Shown piece after piece: positions 6,890-15,869 of a stretch of DNA of 32,476 bases. Where the stretch lies: positions 1 through 32,476 of the forward strand of contig QHXS01000054.1 of assembly GCA_003223975.1 (NCBI GenBank). Direction: 5' to 3'. The notes under the pieces were generated by a model. The model had not been told where the DNA came from. It ran no database searches and was given only the letters and a program-made list of their open reading frames with translations. Origin of the DNA: Acidobacteriota bacterium. Lineage in GTDB: Bacteria > Acidobacteriota > Blastocatellia > Pyrinomonadales > Pyrinomonadaceae. Within the stretch, counting starts at the first letter, position 1. Each line of letters opens with the position of its first letter. A program made the position numbers and the translations under genes.

Positions 6890-9568
6890 TCAGTTGAGCT
6901 TTTCCCGGATCTCAGCGAGCAAAGCTTTCGAGTCCTCGGGCGACAAGTTCTCGACATTTACGGCGCGAAGCTGGTCAATCGCGTTTTCATTCGCTATCGC
7001 AAAAAGTGAGACTTGGGAGGCGGCCGAACGCCCGGCAGCAGCCGATAACCCGGACTGCTTTTCCTGCTTGAAGACCGCGAGTTCATACTTTTCTAGCTTC
7101 GTTAGCACGTCTTTGGCCCGTTCGATCACTTTTACGGGCAGCCCCGCGAGTTTTGCTACGGCGATCCCGTATGATTTCGACGCCTTTCCGGCTTGAAGCT
7201 TATGAAGAAAAGCTACCTCGCCATCGCGCTCGGTGGCCGTGATCTGGTAATTCTTCGCTCCGGGCAAATGTTCGGCAAGCTCAGTCAGTTCATGATAATG
7301 CGTCGCGAAAAGCGTCTTGGCAGAATGCTCTGAGGAATCATGCAAATACTCGGCGACGGCCCAGGCAATCGAAAGGCCGTCGAACGTTGAAGTTCCACGC
7401 CCGATCTCATCCAACAAGATCAAGCTTCTCGGAGTTGCATTGTGCAGGATCGTTGCTGTTTCGGTCATCTCGACCATGAAAGTAGATCGGCCCGACGCGA
7501 GATCGTCCGAAGCCCCGACCCTCGTCCATATGCGATCAACAATTGGCATGCGCGCGGATGATGCCGGCACGAATGAGCCGATCTGAGCGAGGATTTGGAT
7601 CAGCGCTATTTGGCGTAGAATGGTTGACTTTCCGCCCATATTTGCGCCGGTTACGATCAAAAGCCGATCCGTCGAATTGTTCAAGTACGCATCGTTCGGA
7701 ACAAACTCACCGTCAATACTCGCTTCGACGATCGGATGTCTCCCATTCTTGACCTCGATCTCGTCGCCGTCATGAAGCAGCGGCGCAACATAATTCCGGC
7801 ATCCAGCGCATTCAGCAAGAGACGCAAGCACGTCGAGCGTCGCAATTGCCCTTGCGGTCGAAAGCAGACGCTTCGTCTCCCCTTGTACCGTCTCAACGAC
7901 CTTTCGAAAAAGATCGGCTTCAATTTGCGAGATACGATCTTCAGCTCCTCGCACTTTCTGCTCCCATTGCTTCAGCTCCGGCGTTGTGAAGCGCTCCGCG
8001 TTTGCCAGCGTCTGCCGGCGCTCGTAGTTGTCGGGAACCTTGGTTAATTGGGCCCTCGATATCTCTATGTAATATCCGAAAACATTATTGAACCGTACTT
8101 TTAACGTCGCAATAGCAGTTCTTTCGCGTTCAAGCGCTTCGAAACTCGCGATCGTCTGCTTTCCGGAATTTGCAAGTTGTCGAAGTTCGTCGAGTTCGGC
8201 GTCAAACTCCCGCCTGATGACGCCGCCGTCGCCGGGCGAGTTAGACGGGTCATTAACAATCGCGGCCGCGATCAAATCGCGCGTTTCAGGTAGGCTGAAA
8301 ATATTTTCGGCAAGCACCTGCAGCAGGAGAGAATCGGCCTCCGCAAGAGCTTCAGTAAGAACCGGAACCTGTTCCAACGAATTGCGAAGTGCAACCAGGT
8401 CTCGCGGTGTCGCCGACGCAAGGTTTAGCTTTCCCGTCAGGCGCTCCAGATCGGCTACTTTCTCGAGAGCAAGGCATATCGTTGATCGAAGGATCGCATC
8501 ACCCAATTCACGGACCGCTGCTTGTCGCGTTTCTATCTCACCACGTTTTACTGAGGGGCGGAGCAACCAGTGCTTTAACAAGCGTTTCCCCATCGGAGTG
8601 ACGGTCTCGTCGATAACATCGAAAAGCGAGCGCCCGCGAAAATCGCCCCGTGACTTGATCAGATCGAGATTCGCTATAGTGGTAGCGTCAAGAACAAGAA
8701 AATCATTCGTCTCGAAATAACGGATCTCGCATATATGCTCGGCCGCAGCTTTTTGTGTTTCCTTCACATACGACAGGACGGCTCCGGAAGCGCGAACGGC
8801 CTCATCTCGTCCGTCAAGTCCAAAACCGCTCAGGGTTCGAACACCGAACTGTTTCATTAACTGTCTTGTCGCCGACTGCAGATCAAATGAAGAATTCTGT
8901 ACCGCGGTTATCAACGGATTCGCCGGATCGACCAAAGCGTTATTCGTTGTGGATCCAAGTAGAGGCTGAACTGCCGGCACTTTTATACCCAAGTTCTCGC
9001 AGATCGAGCTCGACTGACCTTCAGCCACAAGTACTTCTTTCGGACCGAAGGTATCAAGATGATCCCTCAGCTTTTGCCACGCCTCGGACCCCGACGTCTG
9101 CGTGGCAAAGAACTCTCCGGTGGATAGGTCGATAAACGCGGCGCCCACGTGTTCGCTGCTTGAAGAAACGCTGCAAAGAAATACTGCTTCACCCGGTTCA
9201 GTGAAATGCTCGTCGATCGCGGTCCCGGGCGTGATGACACGAACGACCTTCCGCTTTACGAGTTTTACCCCTTTTCCGGCAGCTTCGGCCTGCTCGCACA
9301 TGGCAACTCGGTAGCCTTTTCGGACCAATTTTGCAATGTAGCCCGATGCGGCGTGGTGGGGGACGCCGCACATTGGAATCGGATTCGGCGAGTCTTTTTG
9401 TCGGGCAGTCAGCGTAATCTGGAGCTCTCGGGCACCCGTGATCGCGTCTTCGGCAAACAGTTCATAAAAATCACCCAGCCGAAAAAACAAAAGCGTTCCC
9501 GGATAGGCCTTTTTAAGGTCCAAATATTGCCGGAACATCGGTGTTACGTTTTCGCTTTTCTCGCTCAC
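6890..9568 (-). CDS. mutS: DNA mismatch repair protein MutS
   Basis: An 892-residue full-length MutS, the mismatch-recognition ATPase of post-replicative repair. The mismatch-binding motif FYE is at residues 34-36 (GDFYELF). The lever and clamp region occupies the middle. The ATPase has Walker A GANMGGKST (about residue 640; Ala where Pro is usual) and Walker B LILLDEIGRGTSTFDG (about 720). QVSLF near the C-terminus matches the beta-clamp-binding pattern of MutS (QxxL-F/L). The start is GTG at 9568 with AGGAAA just upstream. It is the first gene of a probable mutS-nagZ-SBP operon and is divergent from the polysaccharide locus. No mutL is in view. Confidence 0.97.
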   Translation of the reverse strand: MSEKSENVTPMFRQYLDLKKAYPGTLLFFRLGDFYELFAEDAITGARELQITLTARQKDSPNPIPMCGVPHHAASGYIAKLVRKGYRVAMCEQAEAAGKGVKLVKRKVVRVITPGTAIDEHFTEPGEAVFLCSVSSSSEHVGAAFIDLSTGEFFATQTSGSEAWQKLRDHLDTFGPKEVLVAEGQSSSICENLGIKVPAVQPLLGSTTNNALVDPANPLITAVQNSSFDLQSATRQLMKQFGVRTLSGFGLDGRDEAVRASGAVLSYVKETQKAAAEHICEIRYFETNDFLVLDATTIANLDLIKSRGDFRGRSLFDVIDETVTPMGKRLLKHWLLRPSVKRGEIETRQAAVRELGDAILRSTICLALEKVADLERLTGKLNLASATPRDLVALRNSLEQVPVLTEALAEADSLLLQVLAENIFSLPETRDLIAAAIVNDPSNSPGDGGVIRREFDAELDELRQLANSGKQTIASFEALERERTAIATLKVRFNNVFGYYIEISRAQLTKVPDNYERRQTLANAERFTTPELKQWEQKVRGAEDRISQIEADLFRKVVETVQGETKRLLSTARAIATLDVLASLAECAGCRNYVAPLLHDGDEIEVKNGRHPIVEASIDGEFVPNDAYLNNSTDRLLIVTGANMGGKSTILRQIALIQILAQIGSFVPASSARMPIVDRIWTRVGASDDLASGRSTFMVEMTETATILHNATPRSLILLDEIGRGTSTFDGLSIAWAVAEYLHDSSEHSAKTLFATHYHELTELAEHLPGAKNYQITATERDGEVAFLHKLQAGKASKSYGIAVAKLAGLPVKVIERAKDVLTKLEKYELAVFKQEKQSGLSAAAGRSAASQVSLFAIANENAIDQLRAVNVENLSPEDSKALLAEIREKLN

Positions 9569-9583
9569 GGTTTCCTAGTGGGG

Positions 9584-9611
9584 AGTTTAGCGAAATCGTT
9601 CTTTGTTTCAA
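9584..9611 (-). promoter_or_regulatory. Candidate promoter for mutS
   Basis: On the minus strand TTGAAA (9606-9611), a 16-base spacer and TAAACT (9584-9589) lie just upstream of the mutS GTG start. The match is 5/6 and 4/6 to sigma70 consensus. Confidence 0.45.
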
Positions 9612-9700
9612 AACGACCGGTTTTATTCCAGGGTCGAATCTGATAAACTTCTCCTTTCGTGCGCCTCCACAGGGCTGAAGATCAGGTAGGAAACTTTAAC

Positions 9701-9727
9701 TCTCCTTGTATTGCGTTCAAAAGGAGG
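9701..9727 (+). promoter_or_regulatory. Hairpin that can pair with the wza ribosome binding site
   Basis: TCTCCTT (9701-9707) is complementary to AAGGAGG (9721-9727), counting one T-G wobble, with a 13-base loop. AAGGAGG is the Shine-Dalgarno sequence of the first gene of the polysaccharide operon (ATG at 9736). Folding would hide it, suggesting translational control. The stem is short, so an effect is uncertain. Confidence 0.4.
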
Positions 9728-9735
9728 CATTTGAA

Positions 9736-10725
9736 ATGCGAGCCGGTAATTTTTCATTTTTCATATTAGCCCTTTTCGTAGTGAGTTCTATCGCCGTTTG
9801 TGGACAGACAGAACCGCCGATAACCAAGATCTCGGCTCCGGCGTCCGCCGCCGCGCAAAGCCAGGAAGAGCGTTACCGTATCGGCTTCCAGGACTCACTC
9901 GCGATCGAAGTCTTCCGGCACCCGGAACTGACCCAAAAGGTAAGTGTAAATTCGAACGGGACCATCAATCTTTTTCGTATCGGTTCCCCTATAATCGCAG
10001 TCTGCAAGACGGAACGCGAACTGGCGGACGCTATTACTGAAGCTTATAAAAAGGACTATTTAAGAAACCCCGAAGTCCAGGTCACAGCAGTCGAACAAAA
10101 GTCACAGTCGTTCGGAGTACTTGGTGCAGTTGAAAAACCGGGTTTCTATTATATCGCGCGAAAAGTGAGGCTGCTCGAATTGCTTTCTTACGCTGGGGGC
10201 CCAAATAAGGAGGCGGGTTCGAATATTATTGTCGCCCGCGGTGGGAGCACTTCTAATTGTAAAGAAACGGACGCGAATGGCGTAGCCGCTTCCGACGACA
10301 TTGTAACGATGAATTTTCGGCTTAAGGATATTTTACAAGCGAAAACCAACCTGGTTATGCAGCCTGGCGACATTGTTTACATAGGAGATGCGGATGTTCT
10401 GTATGTTTACGGCAATGTCAATAAACAAGGGCCGGTAAAGATAAAGGAACCGATCACACTTACCCAAGCAATTGCGTCGGCTGAAGGACTAAAGCCGGCT
10501 ACAAAAAAAGATAAGGTCCGGGTGTTTCGATTAAAGGAAGGCAGCATGCAGCGTGACGAATTCATTTACAACCTCAAGGAGATCGACGCGCGCAAAGTGG
10601 ACGATCCGTTTCTGCAGCCGAACGACATCGTTGCGGTCTCTGAAGATACGACGAAAAGCATTATCAATTCGCTTAAAAACGGCCTGACGCAAGGTGTTCC
10701 GAGCCTTTTCTATCGAATTCCCTAA
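9736..10725 (+). CDS. wza: Polysaccharide export protein (Wza/Poly_export plus SLBB)
   Basis: A 329-residue periplasmic or outer-membrane export component for capsule or exopolysaccharide. The N-terminal signal (MRAGNFSFFILALFVVSSIAVCGQ) contains a cysteine but a non-ideal lipobox, so lipoprotein status is unclear. The Poly_export domain runs from about residue 50 (YRIGFQDSLAIEVFRHPEL) to VQVTAVEQ. One SLBB domain follows (VLGAVEKPGFYYI) and a second begins at LYVYGNVNKQGPVKI. The ATG at 9736 is chosen over an in-frame ATG 30 bases upstream because AAGGAGG sits 8 bases before it and the signal peptide then starts correctly. First gene of the plus-strand locus; wzc follows after 9 bases. Confidence 0.92.
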   Translation: MRAGNFSFFILALFVVSSIAVCGQTEPPITKISAPASAAAQSQEERYRIGFQDSLAIEVFRHPELTQKVSVNSNGTINLFRIGSPIIAVCKTERELADAITEAYKKDYLRNPEVQVTAVEQKSQSFGVLGAVEKPGFYYIARKVRLLELLSYAGGPNKEAGSNIIVARGGSTSNCKETDANGVAASDDIVTMNFRLKDILQAKTNLVMQPGDIVYIGDADVLYVYGNVNKQGPVKIKEPITLTQAIASAEGLKPATKKDKVRVFRLKEGSMQRDEFIYNLKEIDARKVDDPFLQPNDIVAVSEDTTKSIINSLKNGLTQGVPSLFYRIP

Positions 10726-10734
10726 GAATCTTAG

Positions 10735-13233
10735 ATGAAAGAGATCCGCGAGTTAGTTCCAACAAAACCGAACGACACAGTAGTTGAACTTGAACGGCCG
10801 TTCGAGACTCACGTCATCCCGGGAACGGGCCGCTATCCGGCCTACCGAGATGTTTACGGGCCGGAAGGATTTCAGATCGTCGACTATTGGCGTGCAATAC
10901 GAAAGCGCCTTTGGCTAGTAGTTGGAATTGCAGTTCTGATCACGACGCTGGCGGCTATTTACATGGCCCGTAAACCCAATATTTACCTCGCATCGTCTGT
11001 TGTTCAAGTCGATCTTGAACAGACGAATCCCGATCTTATTACGAACGACCGACAGCGAGTCCTTTCAAATCCTGATCCATCCTATTTCAATACCCAACTT
11101 CAATTATTGAACAGCGACACGCTGCTGCGGCGCGTTGTTAAGGAGCACAATCTTGACGCCAATAAGGACTTCCAAGCTGCGAAAAACGCGCATGGAACGT
11201 CTGCCTGGCGCTCGATGATGAAAGCCGTCGGACTCGCCAGCGACAAGAGCTCAAATTCGCCAGATGCGAATACACAGAAATCAGAAGAAACCAATTCGAG
11301 TTTGGTTTCGGCTGACGAGATCGCGGAGGCGCTCAGACTCTCGCCTTATGTAGACCTGATCAAAGAAGATTTGATCGTAGAGCCTGTTCGTGAATCGCGC
11401 GCAACGGTAAAAGACACTCGCTTGATCGAGATCTCATATCGAAATACAAATCCGGAACTCGCCGCTTTTGTTGTAAACGCGATCGGCGAGACCTTTGTTA
11501 ACGCGAACCAGGAAAAGCGCTCCGGGACGAGTCGAAAGACGAGCGATTTTTTACAAAAGCGAATAAACGATCTGCAAACAGATATTCGAGGTGACGAGAT
11601 AAAGCTTGTCGAGTTGAAGCAATCGGAAGGCATTTTGAAAACGGACGGCGATCAAACGATCGTGATCGATCGACTCTCCGGCTTGAACAAACAACTTCTC
11701 GAGGCGGAGAATGCGCGTAAGCTGGCTGAAGCCAAATACTTCGCGATCAAGGACTCACCGGAAAGTCTAAATGCCTTGGCAGAACAGGATAGTCAGCGGT
11801 ATATCACAGAACGGGAGAACAGCGTTTTACAACTTCGCACGGACGTGCGCAAGAAGATAAACGACCTGAATGCTGAGAAGGCCCGTAAACTCGAAGATTA
11901 CAAGGAAACGGCACCCGAGATCATTGAGATCGACAAACAGATCGCTAGTCTTGAAGATTCGCTTGAAAAGCTGCTCGAAAAAAACAATAAGGACATCCAG
12001 GCTTACAAAGAACGGTCTGCCACGATCCTGCTTGAAAACTACAAAACTCAGTATCAGCAGGCAAAGGACCAGGAAACCAAGATCAGGAGCGCGTACGATG
12101 TTCAGTACAACGAAGCCCAGGGTCAAAATTCGGGCGCTGTAATGATCAAGCTACTCGAACAGACAATCGAGACCAACAGGGGTTTTCTCGATAATCTTCG
12201 GAAGCAGCAAAGCGGTAACGATGTAGCTTCTCAGGGCTCGGATAACAACATCAGCGTTGCAAGTTTTGGAATTCCGCCGGAAGCTCCCGTGGCCCCCCGC
12301 CGCTTGATGACCGTTGTTGCGGCGCTGCTTTTGTCTTCTCTGTTCGGAATGGGGTTGGCCTTGTTCCTCGAATATCTCGACGACACGATCAACACGACGG
12401 AAGAAGTTGAAAACCTTTTGCAGCTCCCGGCGTTAACGGCGATCCCGACTATCGACTCGATCCCGAAGCGGAAACTTTTGTTAGTCGGTGGCAAGGGCGA
12501 AGAGGTAGAAGAAGATCGATTGAATTCTGAACTGTTAATATTTGCGGATCCGCGTTCTTCGTTATCGGAATCGTACCGTCAGCTTCGAACGTCGATCTTG
12601 CTTTCGACGGCCGGTCACGCGCCGAAATCGTTGCTGATAACGTCAAGTTTGCCGTCCGAAGGCAAGACGACGACTGCGACGAACACCGCGATCAGCCTCG
12701 GTCAAACCGGAGCAAAGGTTTTGATTATTGACGCGGATATGCGGCGGCCAAGGCTTCATTCAGTCTTTAACGTGAGCAACAATCAGGGGATCAGTACCGT
12801 GCTTTCAAGTGAGCTCAGTACAAAGGAGATCCTAGACGTCATAAATTACGATGAACGGACGAAAGTGAGCGTCATGACGTCCGGCCCGATCCCGCCAAAC
12901 CCGGCCGAACTGATCGGTTCGGAGCAGATGGTCGGATTGCTGAAAACGTTGCAGAGCGAATTTACCCACGTGGTCATTGACTCGCCGCCAATCACATCCT
13001 TCACCGACGGCGTATTGCTCGCTTCACTAGTCGACGGTGTCATTCTCGTTGTACATTCTGGTAAAAGTTCGCGACAGGTCGTTCGCCGCGCGCGACAATT
13101 ATTGATTGACGTTCGAGCGAAGGTATTGGGTGTCGTGCTTAACAATGTCAACCTGAACTCTCAGGACAATTACTACTATTACCAGAGCTATTACTATCGC
13201 AACAACTACCGCCACACCGACGAAGGCGAATAA
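10735..13233 (+). CDS. wzc: Wzc-type chain-length determinant with bacterial tyrosine kinase domain
   Basis: An 832-residue inner-membrane protein controlling polymer length and export. A Wzz domain follows a first membrane segment near residues 60-78. A long periplasmic coiled coil (about 260-480) leads to the second membrane segment (LMTVVAALLLSSLFGMGLAL, about 523-542). The cytoplasmic BY-kinase has Walker A SEGKTTT (about 641-647) and Walker A' IDADMRRPR (about 664-672). The C-terminus carries eight tyrosines in NYYYYQSYYYRNNY, the autophosphorylated cluster typical of Wzc, so kinase and tail are in one chain. A cognate phosphatase (Wzb) is not in the window. Confidence 0.95.
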   Translation: MKEIRELVPTKPNDTVVELERPFETHVIPGTGRYPAYRDVYGPEGFQIVDYWRAIRKRLWLVVGIAVLITTLAAIYMARKPNIYLASSVVQVDLEQTNPDLITNDRQRVLSNPDPSYFNTQLQLLNSDTLLRRVVKEHNLDANKDFQAAKNAHGTSAWRSMMKAVGLASDKSSNSPDANTQKSEETNSSLVSADEIAEALRLSPYVDLIKEDLIVEPVRESRATVKDTRLIEISYRNTNPELAAFVVNAIGETFVNANQEKRSGTSRKTSDFLQKRINDLQTDIRGDEIKLVELKQSEGILKTDGDQTIVIDRLSGLNKQLLEAENARKLAEAKYFAIKDSPESLNALAEQDSQRYITERENSVLQLRTDVRKKINDLNAEKARKLEDYKETAPEIIEIDKQIASLEDSLEKLLEKNNKDIQAYKERSATILLENYKTQYQQAKDQETKIRSAYDVQYNEAQGQNSGAVMIKLLEQTIETNRGFLDNLRKQQSGNDVASQGSDNNISVASFGIPPEAPVAPRRLMTVVAALLLSSLFGMGLALFLEYLDDTINTTEEVENLLQLPALTAIPTIDSIPKRKLLLVGGKGEEVEEDRLNSELLIFADPRSSLSESYRQLRTSILLSTAGHAPKSLLITSSLPSEGKTTTATNTAISLGQTGAKVLIIDADMRRPRLHSVFNVSNNQGISTVLSSELSTKEILDVINYDERTKVSVMTSGPIPPNPAELIGSEQMVGLLKTLQSEFTHVVIDSPPITSFTDGVLLASLVDGVILVVHSGKSSRQVVRRARQLLIDVRAKVLGVVLNNVNLNSQDNYYYYQSYYYRNNYRHTDEGE

Positions 13234-13256
13234 GCTCGCTACTTGCGAAATATCAA

Positions 13257-14873
13257 ATGAGTGAAACGGAAAGAGAGATCAAGCCGGACAGCGCTCCGAC
13301 AACTTGGTCTCGACTGGATATTGCATTCGTTTTGTTCGTTTCCATATTCATTTTTCTCCAGCTTTTCATATTGCCATTTACGCCTGTATACGTTGAAGGT
13401 GACCAGCTTCTTCCGGTTTCTAATGCTATGCGGCTGCTGGACGGCGAGGTAATGTACCGTGATTTCTTTCACTTTGCACCGCCCGGGACGGAACTTTACT
13501 ACGCGGCATTGTTCGCCGTTTTTGGCATCAAGATCTGGATAATGAATGTGACGGTCCTCCTGCTGGCGCTCGCCCAACTTTTCCTTGTTTTCGCCTTTTC
13601 GAAACGACTGCTTGGCGGATATTACCTCTACCTGCCGGCGCTGTTGTATTTCGTGATCGGATTTCGGCCGTTCGGCATCGACGGGAGCTATCGATTATTC
13701 AGCGTTGTTTTCGTCCTTGCAGCAGCATTGATCATTGCTGATCGCAACACAACAAAAGCGATGCTCGCAGCCGGCGTTCTTTGCGGAATCGCTTCGTTTT
13801 TCGTCCAAACACGCGGCGTGTTGGGTGCAGGAGCGATCGGACTGTTTCTGATGTGGCAGTGGTGGAGACGCGGGACTTCCTTTAGATCGCTGTTTAAGGA
13901 ATGGCTCGTAATCGCGGCAGCTTTTACAGCCGTCGTGATCGTCACACAATTCTACATGGCTTATGCAGCAGGATTCGATAATTACTATTTTGCGAACATA
14001 ACCTTTTTGAAAGACTACTATGGAAGCGATTCACTCTCGAACACATTCGCATATTTAACAGACCTGCCCGATTTGGCGGCTTATCGAAGTAATTATGGAA
14101 GCAGCTCAGGACTGATTCGCTATGTGCGTGTCGCCGGTCCTACATTGTTTTTTTACGCCGCGATTCCAGCGACCTATATCGCGTTTTTCATTTATCGAAG
14201 GTTGAGACGAGTTGATAAGGATCAGGATTCGGCTCTGATGTGTTTGTCGATCCTCGGGCTTGTATTTTTCATCGGCGTGTCCGCGCCCACGGCACTTCGG
14301 ATCTACCATATTTCGATTCCTGCAATGATTCTCCTTGTTTGGCTTCTCAGTCGTCTGATCCGGAGTACAGCATTTGCAAAAGCTGCCGTCTGCGCATTCT
14401 CGATTCTTGGTGTACTGTATTGTGTCCAGCGGCAAACCGTCGCGAATGTTACGCTCGAACTTCCTGGCGGAAAGACCGCATTTCTTGCTTCGAACGTTGC
14501 TGAAAAATATTCCTGGTTGGCGGCAGAGACAAAGCCCAATGACGCAATTTTTGAGGCGCAGCATCCAACGTTCTATTTTCCGCTGCATTTGAAGAATCCC
14601 ACGCCGTTTTATCTTGTTCGGGATAACAATTACACACCTGCTTTCCAAATGGCGCAGTTGATGCAGGCTTTAGGAAACAGCCGTCCGCGATTTATCATAT
14701 GGCAAGGCAGTTGGTCGAAAGAGGCTGCCCAACGAAACCCTGGCGACAATCTAGCGCCGCTCTGGGATTACATTCGAAGCAATTACGCGCTGAAGAAGGA
14801 ATTTCATGAATTCGGCGAATTTACGAAAAACAGCGAACGCGACATAGAAATTTGGGAGCTCCAAAACCACTAA
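13257..14873 (+). CDS. Multi-spanning GT-C-like membrane glycosyltransferase (GT39/PMT_2-like)
   Basis: A 538-residue integral membrane protein with about ten hydrophobic segments and a polar C-terminal domain of about 130 residues. The first extracytoplasmic loop holds VYVEGDQLLPV followed by RDFFHFAPPGTELYY. This acidic loop plus GG/PPG pattern is characteristic of GT-C enzymes that use polyprenyl-phosphate sugars. The likely role is transfer of a sugar onto the lipid-linked or nascent polysaccharide at the periplasmic face. It begins 23 bases after wzc, and its stop is immediately followed by the next ATG. The assignment rests on topology and the loop motif, not a strong signature, and a purely structural membrane protein remains possible. 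Confidence 0.65.
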   Translation: MSETEREIKPDSAPTTWSRLDIAFVLFVSIFIFLQLFILPFTPVYVEGDQLLPVSNAMRLLDGEVMYRDFFHFAPPGTELYYAALFAVFGIKIWIMNVTVLLLALAQLFLVFAFSKRLLGGYYLYLPALLYFVIGFRPFGIDGSYRLFSVVFVLAAALIIADRNTTKAMLAAGVLCGIASFFVQTRGVLGAGAIGLFLMWQWWRRGTSFRSLFKEWLVIAAAFTAVVIVTQFYMAYAAGFDNYYFANITFLKDYYGSDSLSNTFAYLTDLPDLAAYRSNYGSSSGLIRYVRVAGPTLFFYAAIPATYIAFFIYRRLRRVDKDQDSALMCLSILGLVFFIGVSAPTALRIYHISIPAMILLVWLLSRLIRSTAFAKAAVCAFSILGVLYCVQRQTVANVTLELPGGKTAFLASNVAEKYSWLAAETKPNDAIFEAQHPTFYFPLHLKNPTPFYLVRDNNYTPAFQMAQLMQALGNSRPRFIIWQGSWSKEAAQRNPGDNLAPLWDYIRSNYALKKEFHEFGEFTKNSERDIEIWELQNH

Positions 14874-15869
14874 ATGACTCAGCAGAAAACGATCTTGGTT
14901 ACGGGCGCCGGGGGATTTATCGGCAGCCATCTTGTAACCTTTTTAAAAACCAAAGGTTATCGGATTCGAGGCGTTGACATTAAATTCCCGGAGTTTGCGA
15001 AAACTGATGCTGACGAGTTCGAGTTTCTAGATCTCCGGCGATGGGAAAATTGTTTGAAAGCAACAAATGGTGTCGATGAGGTTTACGCGCTTGCAGCTGA
15101 TATGGGTGGTATGGGATTCATCTCGTCGCATCACGCTCAGATCTTACACAACAATTCTCTGATCAACCTGAACACGCTCGAGGCCGCACGTGAAAACAAC
15201 GTTTCAAGATATCTCTTTACCAGTTCCGCGTGCATTTATCCGGAACATCTCCAGGAAACCACCGACGTCGTTCCTCTTAAAGAGGAAGATGCCTATCCTG
15301 CGGACCCGCAAGATGCCTACGGCTGGGAGAAACTGATCTCGGAACGGTTGTGCATGCACTATCGAGAGGATTACGGCCTCGAAACTCGCACAGTGCGATT
15401 TCATAATATTTTCGGTGAAAATGGTACGTGGCAAGGCGGCAGAGAGAAAGCTCCCGCCGCACTTTGCCGCAAGATCGCAGCCGCGAAATTGTCCGGAGTA
15501 CATCAGATCGACATCTGGGGTGACGGCGAGCAAACAAGATCTTTCTGTTACATCGATGACTGTGTCGAAGGGATCTATCGACTAATGCGGTCAGATTTTC
15601 GTGATCCGTTAAATCTTGGACAGGACCGAATGGTGACTATCAATCAACTCGCGGATATTATCTCCAAGATCGCTGGTGTGTCGGTAAAAAAGAACCATAT
15701 CGATGGACCTCAAGGCGTTCGAGGTCGAAACTCAGATAATACGAAACTCCGGCAGGTTCTCGGCTGGGAACCCTCGATTTCACTGGAGGAAGGCCTTACC
15801 AAGACGTATGAGTGGATCGAAAGACAAGTTCAGAACGAGCGAGTGAATTCTCGGGCGGAAACAGTTTGA
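14874..15869 (+). CDS. GDP-mannose 3,5-epimerase-like extended SDR
   Basis: A 331-residue NAD-dependent extended SDR. The Rossmann motif TGAGGFIG is at residues 10-17. The segment AADMGGMGF (74-82) and SSACIYP (117-123) are hallmarks of plant GDP-mannose 3,5-epimerase (GME). The candidate acid/base pair of GME is conserved: Cys120 in SSAC and Lys192 in GREKAPA. The SDR Tyr-Lys pair is Y149/K153 in YGWEK. GME converts GDP-D-mannose to GDP-L-galactose (and GDP-L-gulose). Here the product would be a sugar donor for the polysaccharide rather than an ascorbate precursor. The ATG directly follows the previous stop, and the gene overlaps the following GT2 gene. Confidence 0.85.
   Translation: MTQQKTILVTGAGGFIGSHLVTFLKTKGYRIRGVDIKFPEFAKTDADEFEFLDLRRWENCLKATNGVDEVYALAADMGGMGFISSHHAQILHNNSLINLNTLEAARENNVSRYLFTSSACIYPEHLQETTDVVPLKEEDAYPADPQDAYGWEKLISERLCMHYREDYGLETRTVRFHNIFGENGTWQGGREKAPAALCRKIAAAKLSGVHQIDIWGDGEQTRSFCYIDDCVEGIYRLMRSDFRDPLNLGQDRMVTINQLADIISKIAGVSVKKNHIDGPQGVRGRNSDNTKLRQVLGWEPSISLEEGLTKTYEWIERQVQNERVNSRAETV

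Noticed and set aside
8088..8720. Plus-strand open frame of 210 codons
   Set aside because: It is antisense to mutS, and its Ser/Arg-rich low-complexity translation is typical of a shadow frame.
14106..14648. Minus-strand open frame of 180 codons
   Set aside because: Antisense to the GT-C membrane protein gene; Cys/Lys-rich translation without motif.
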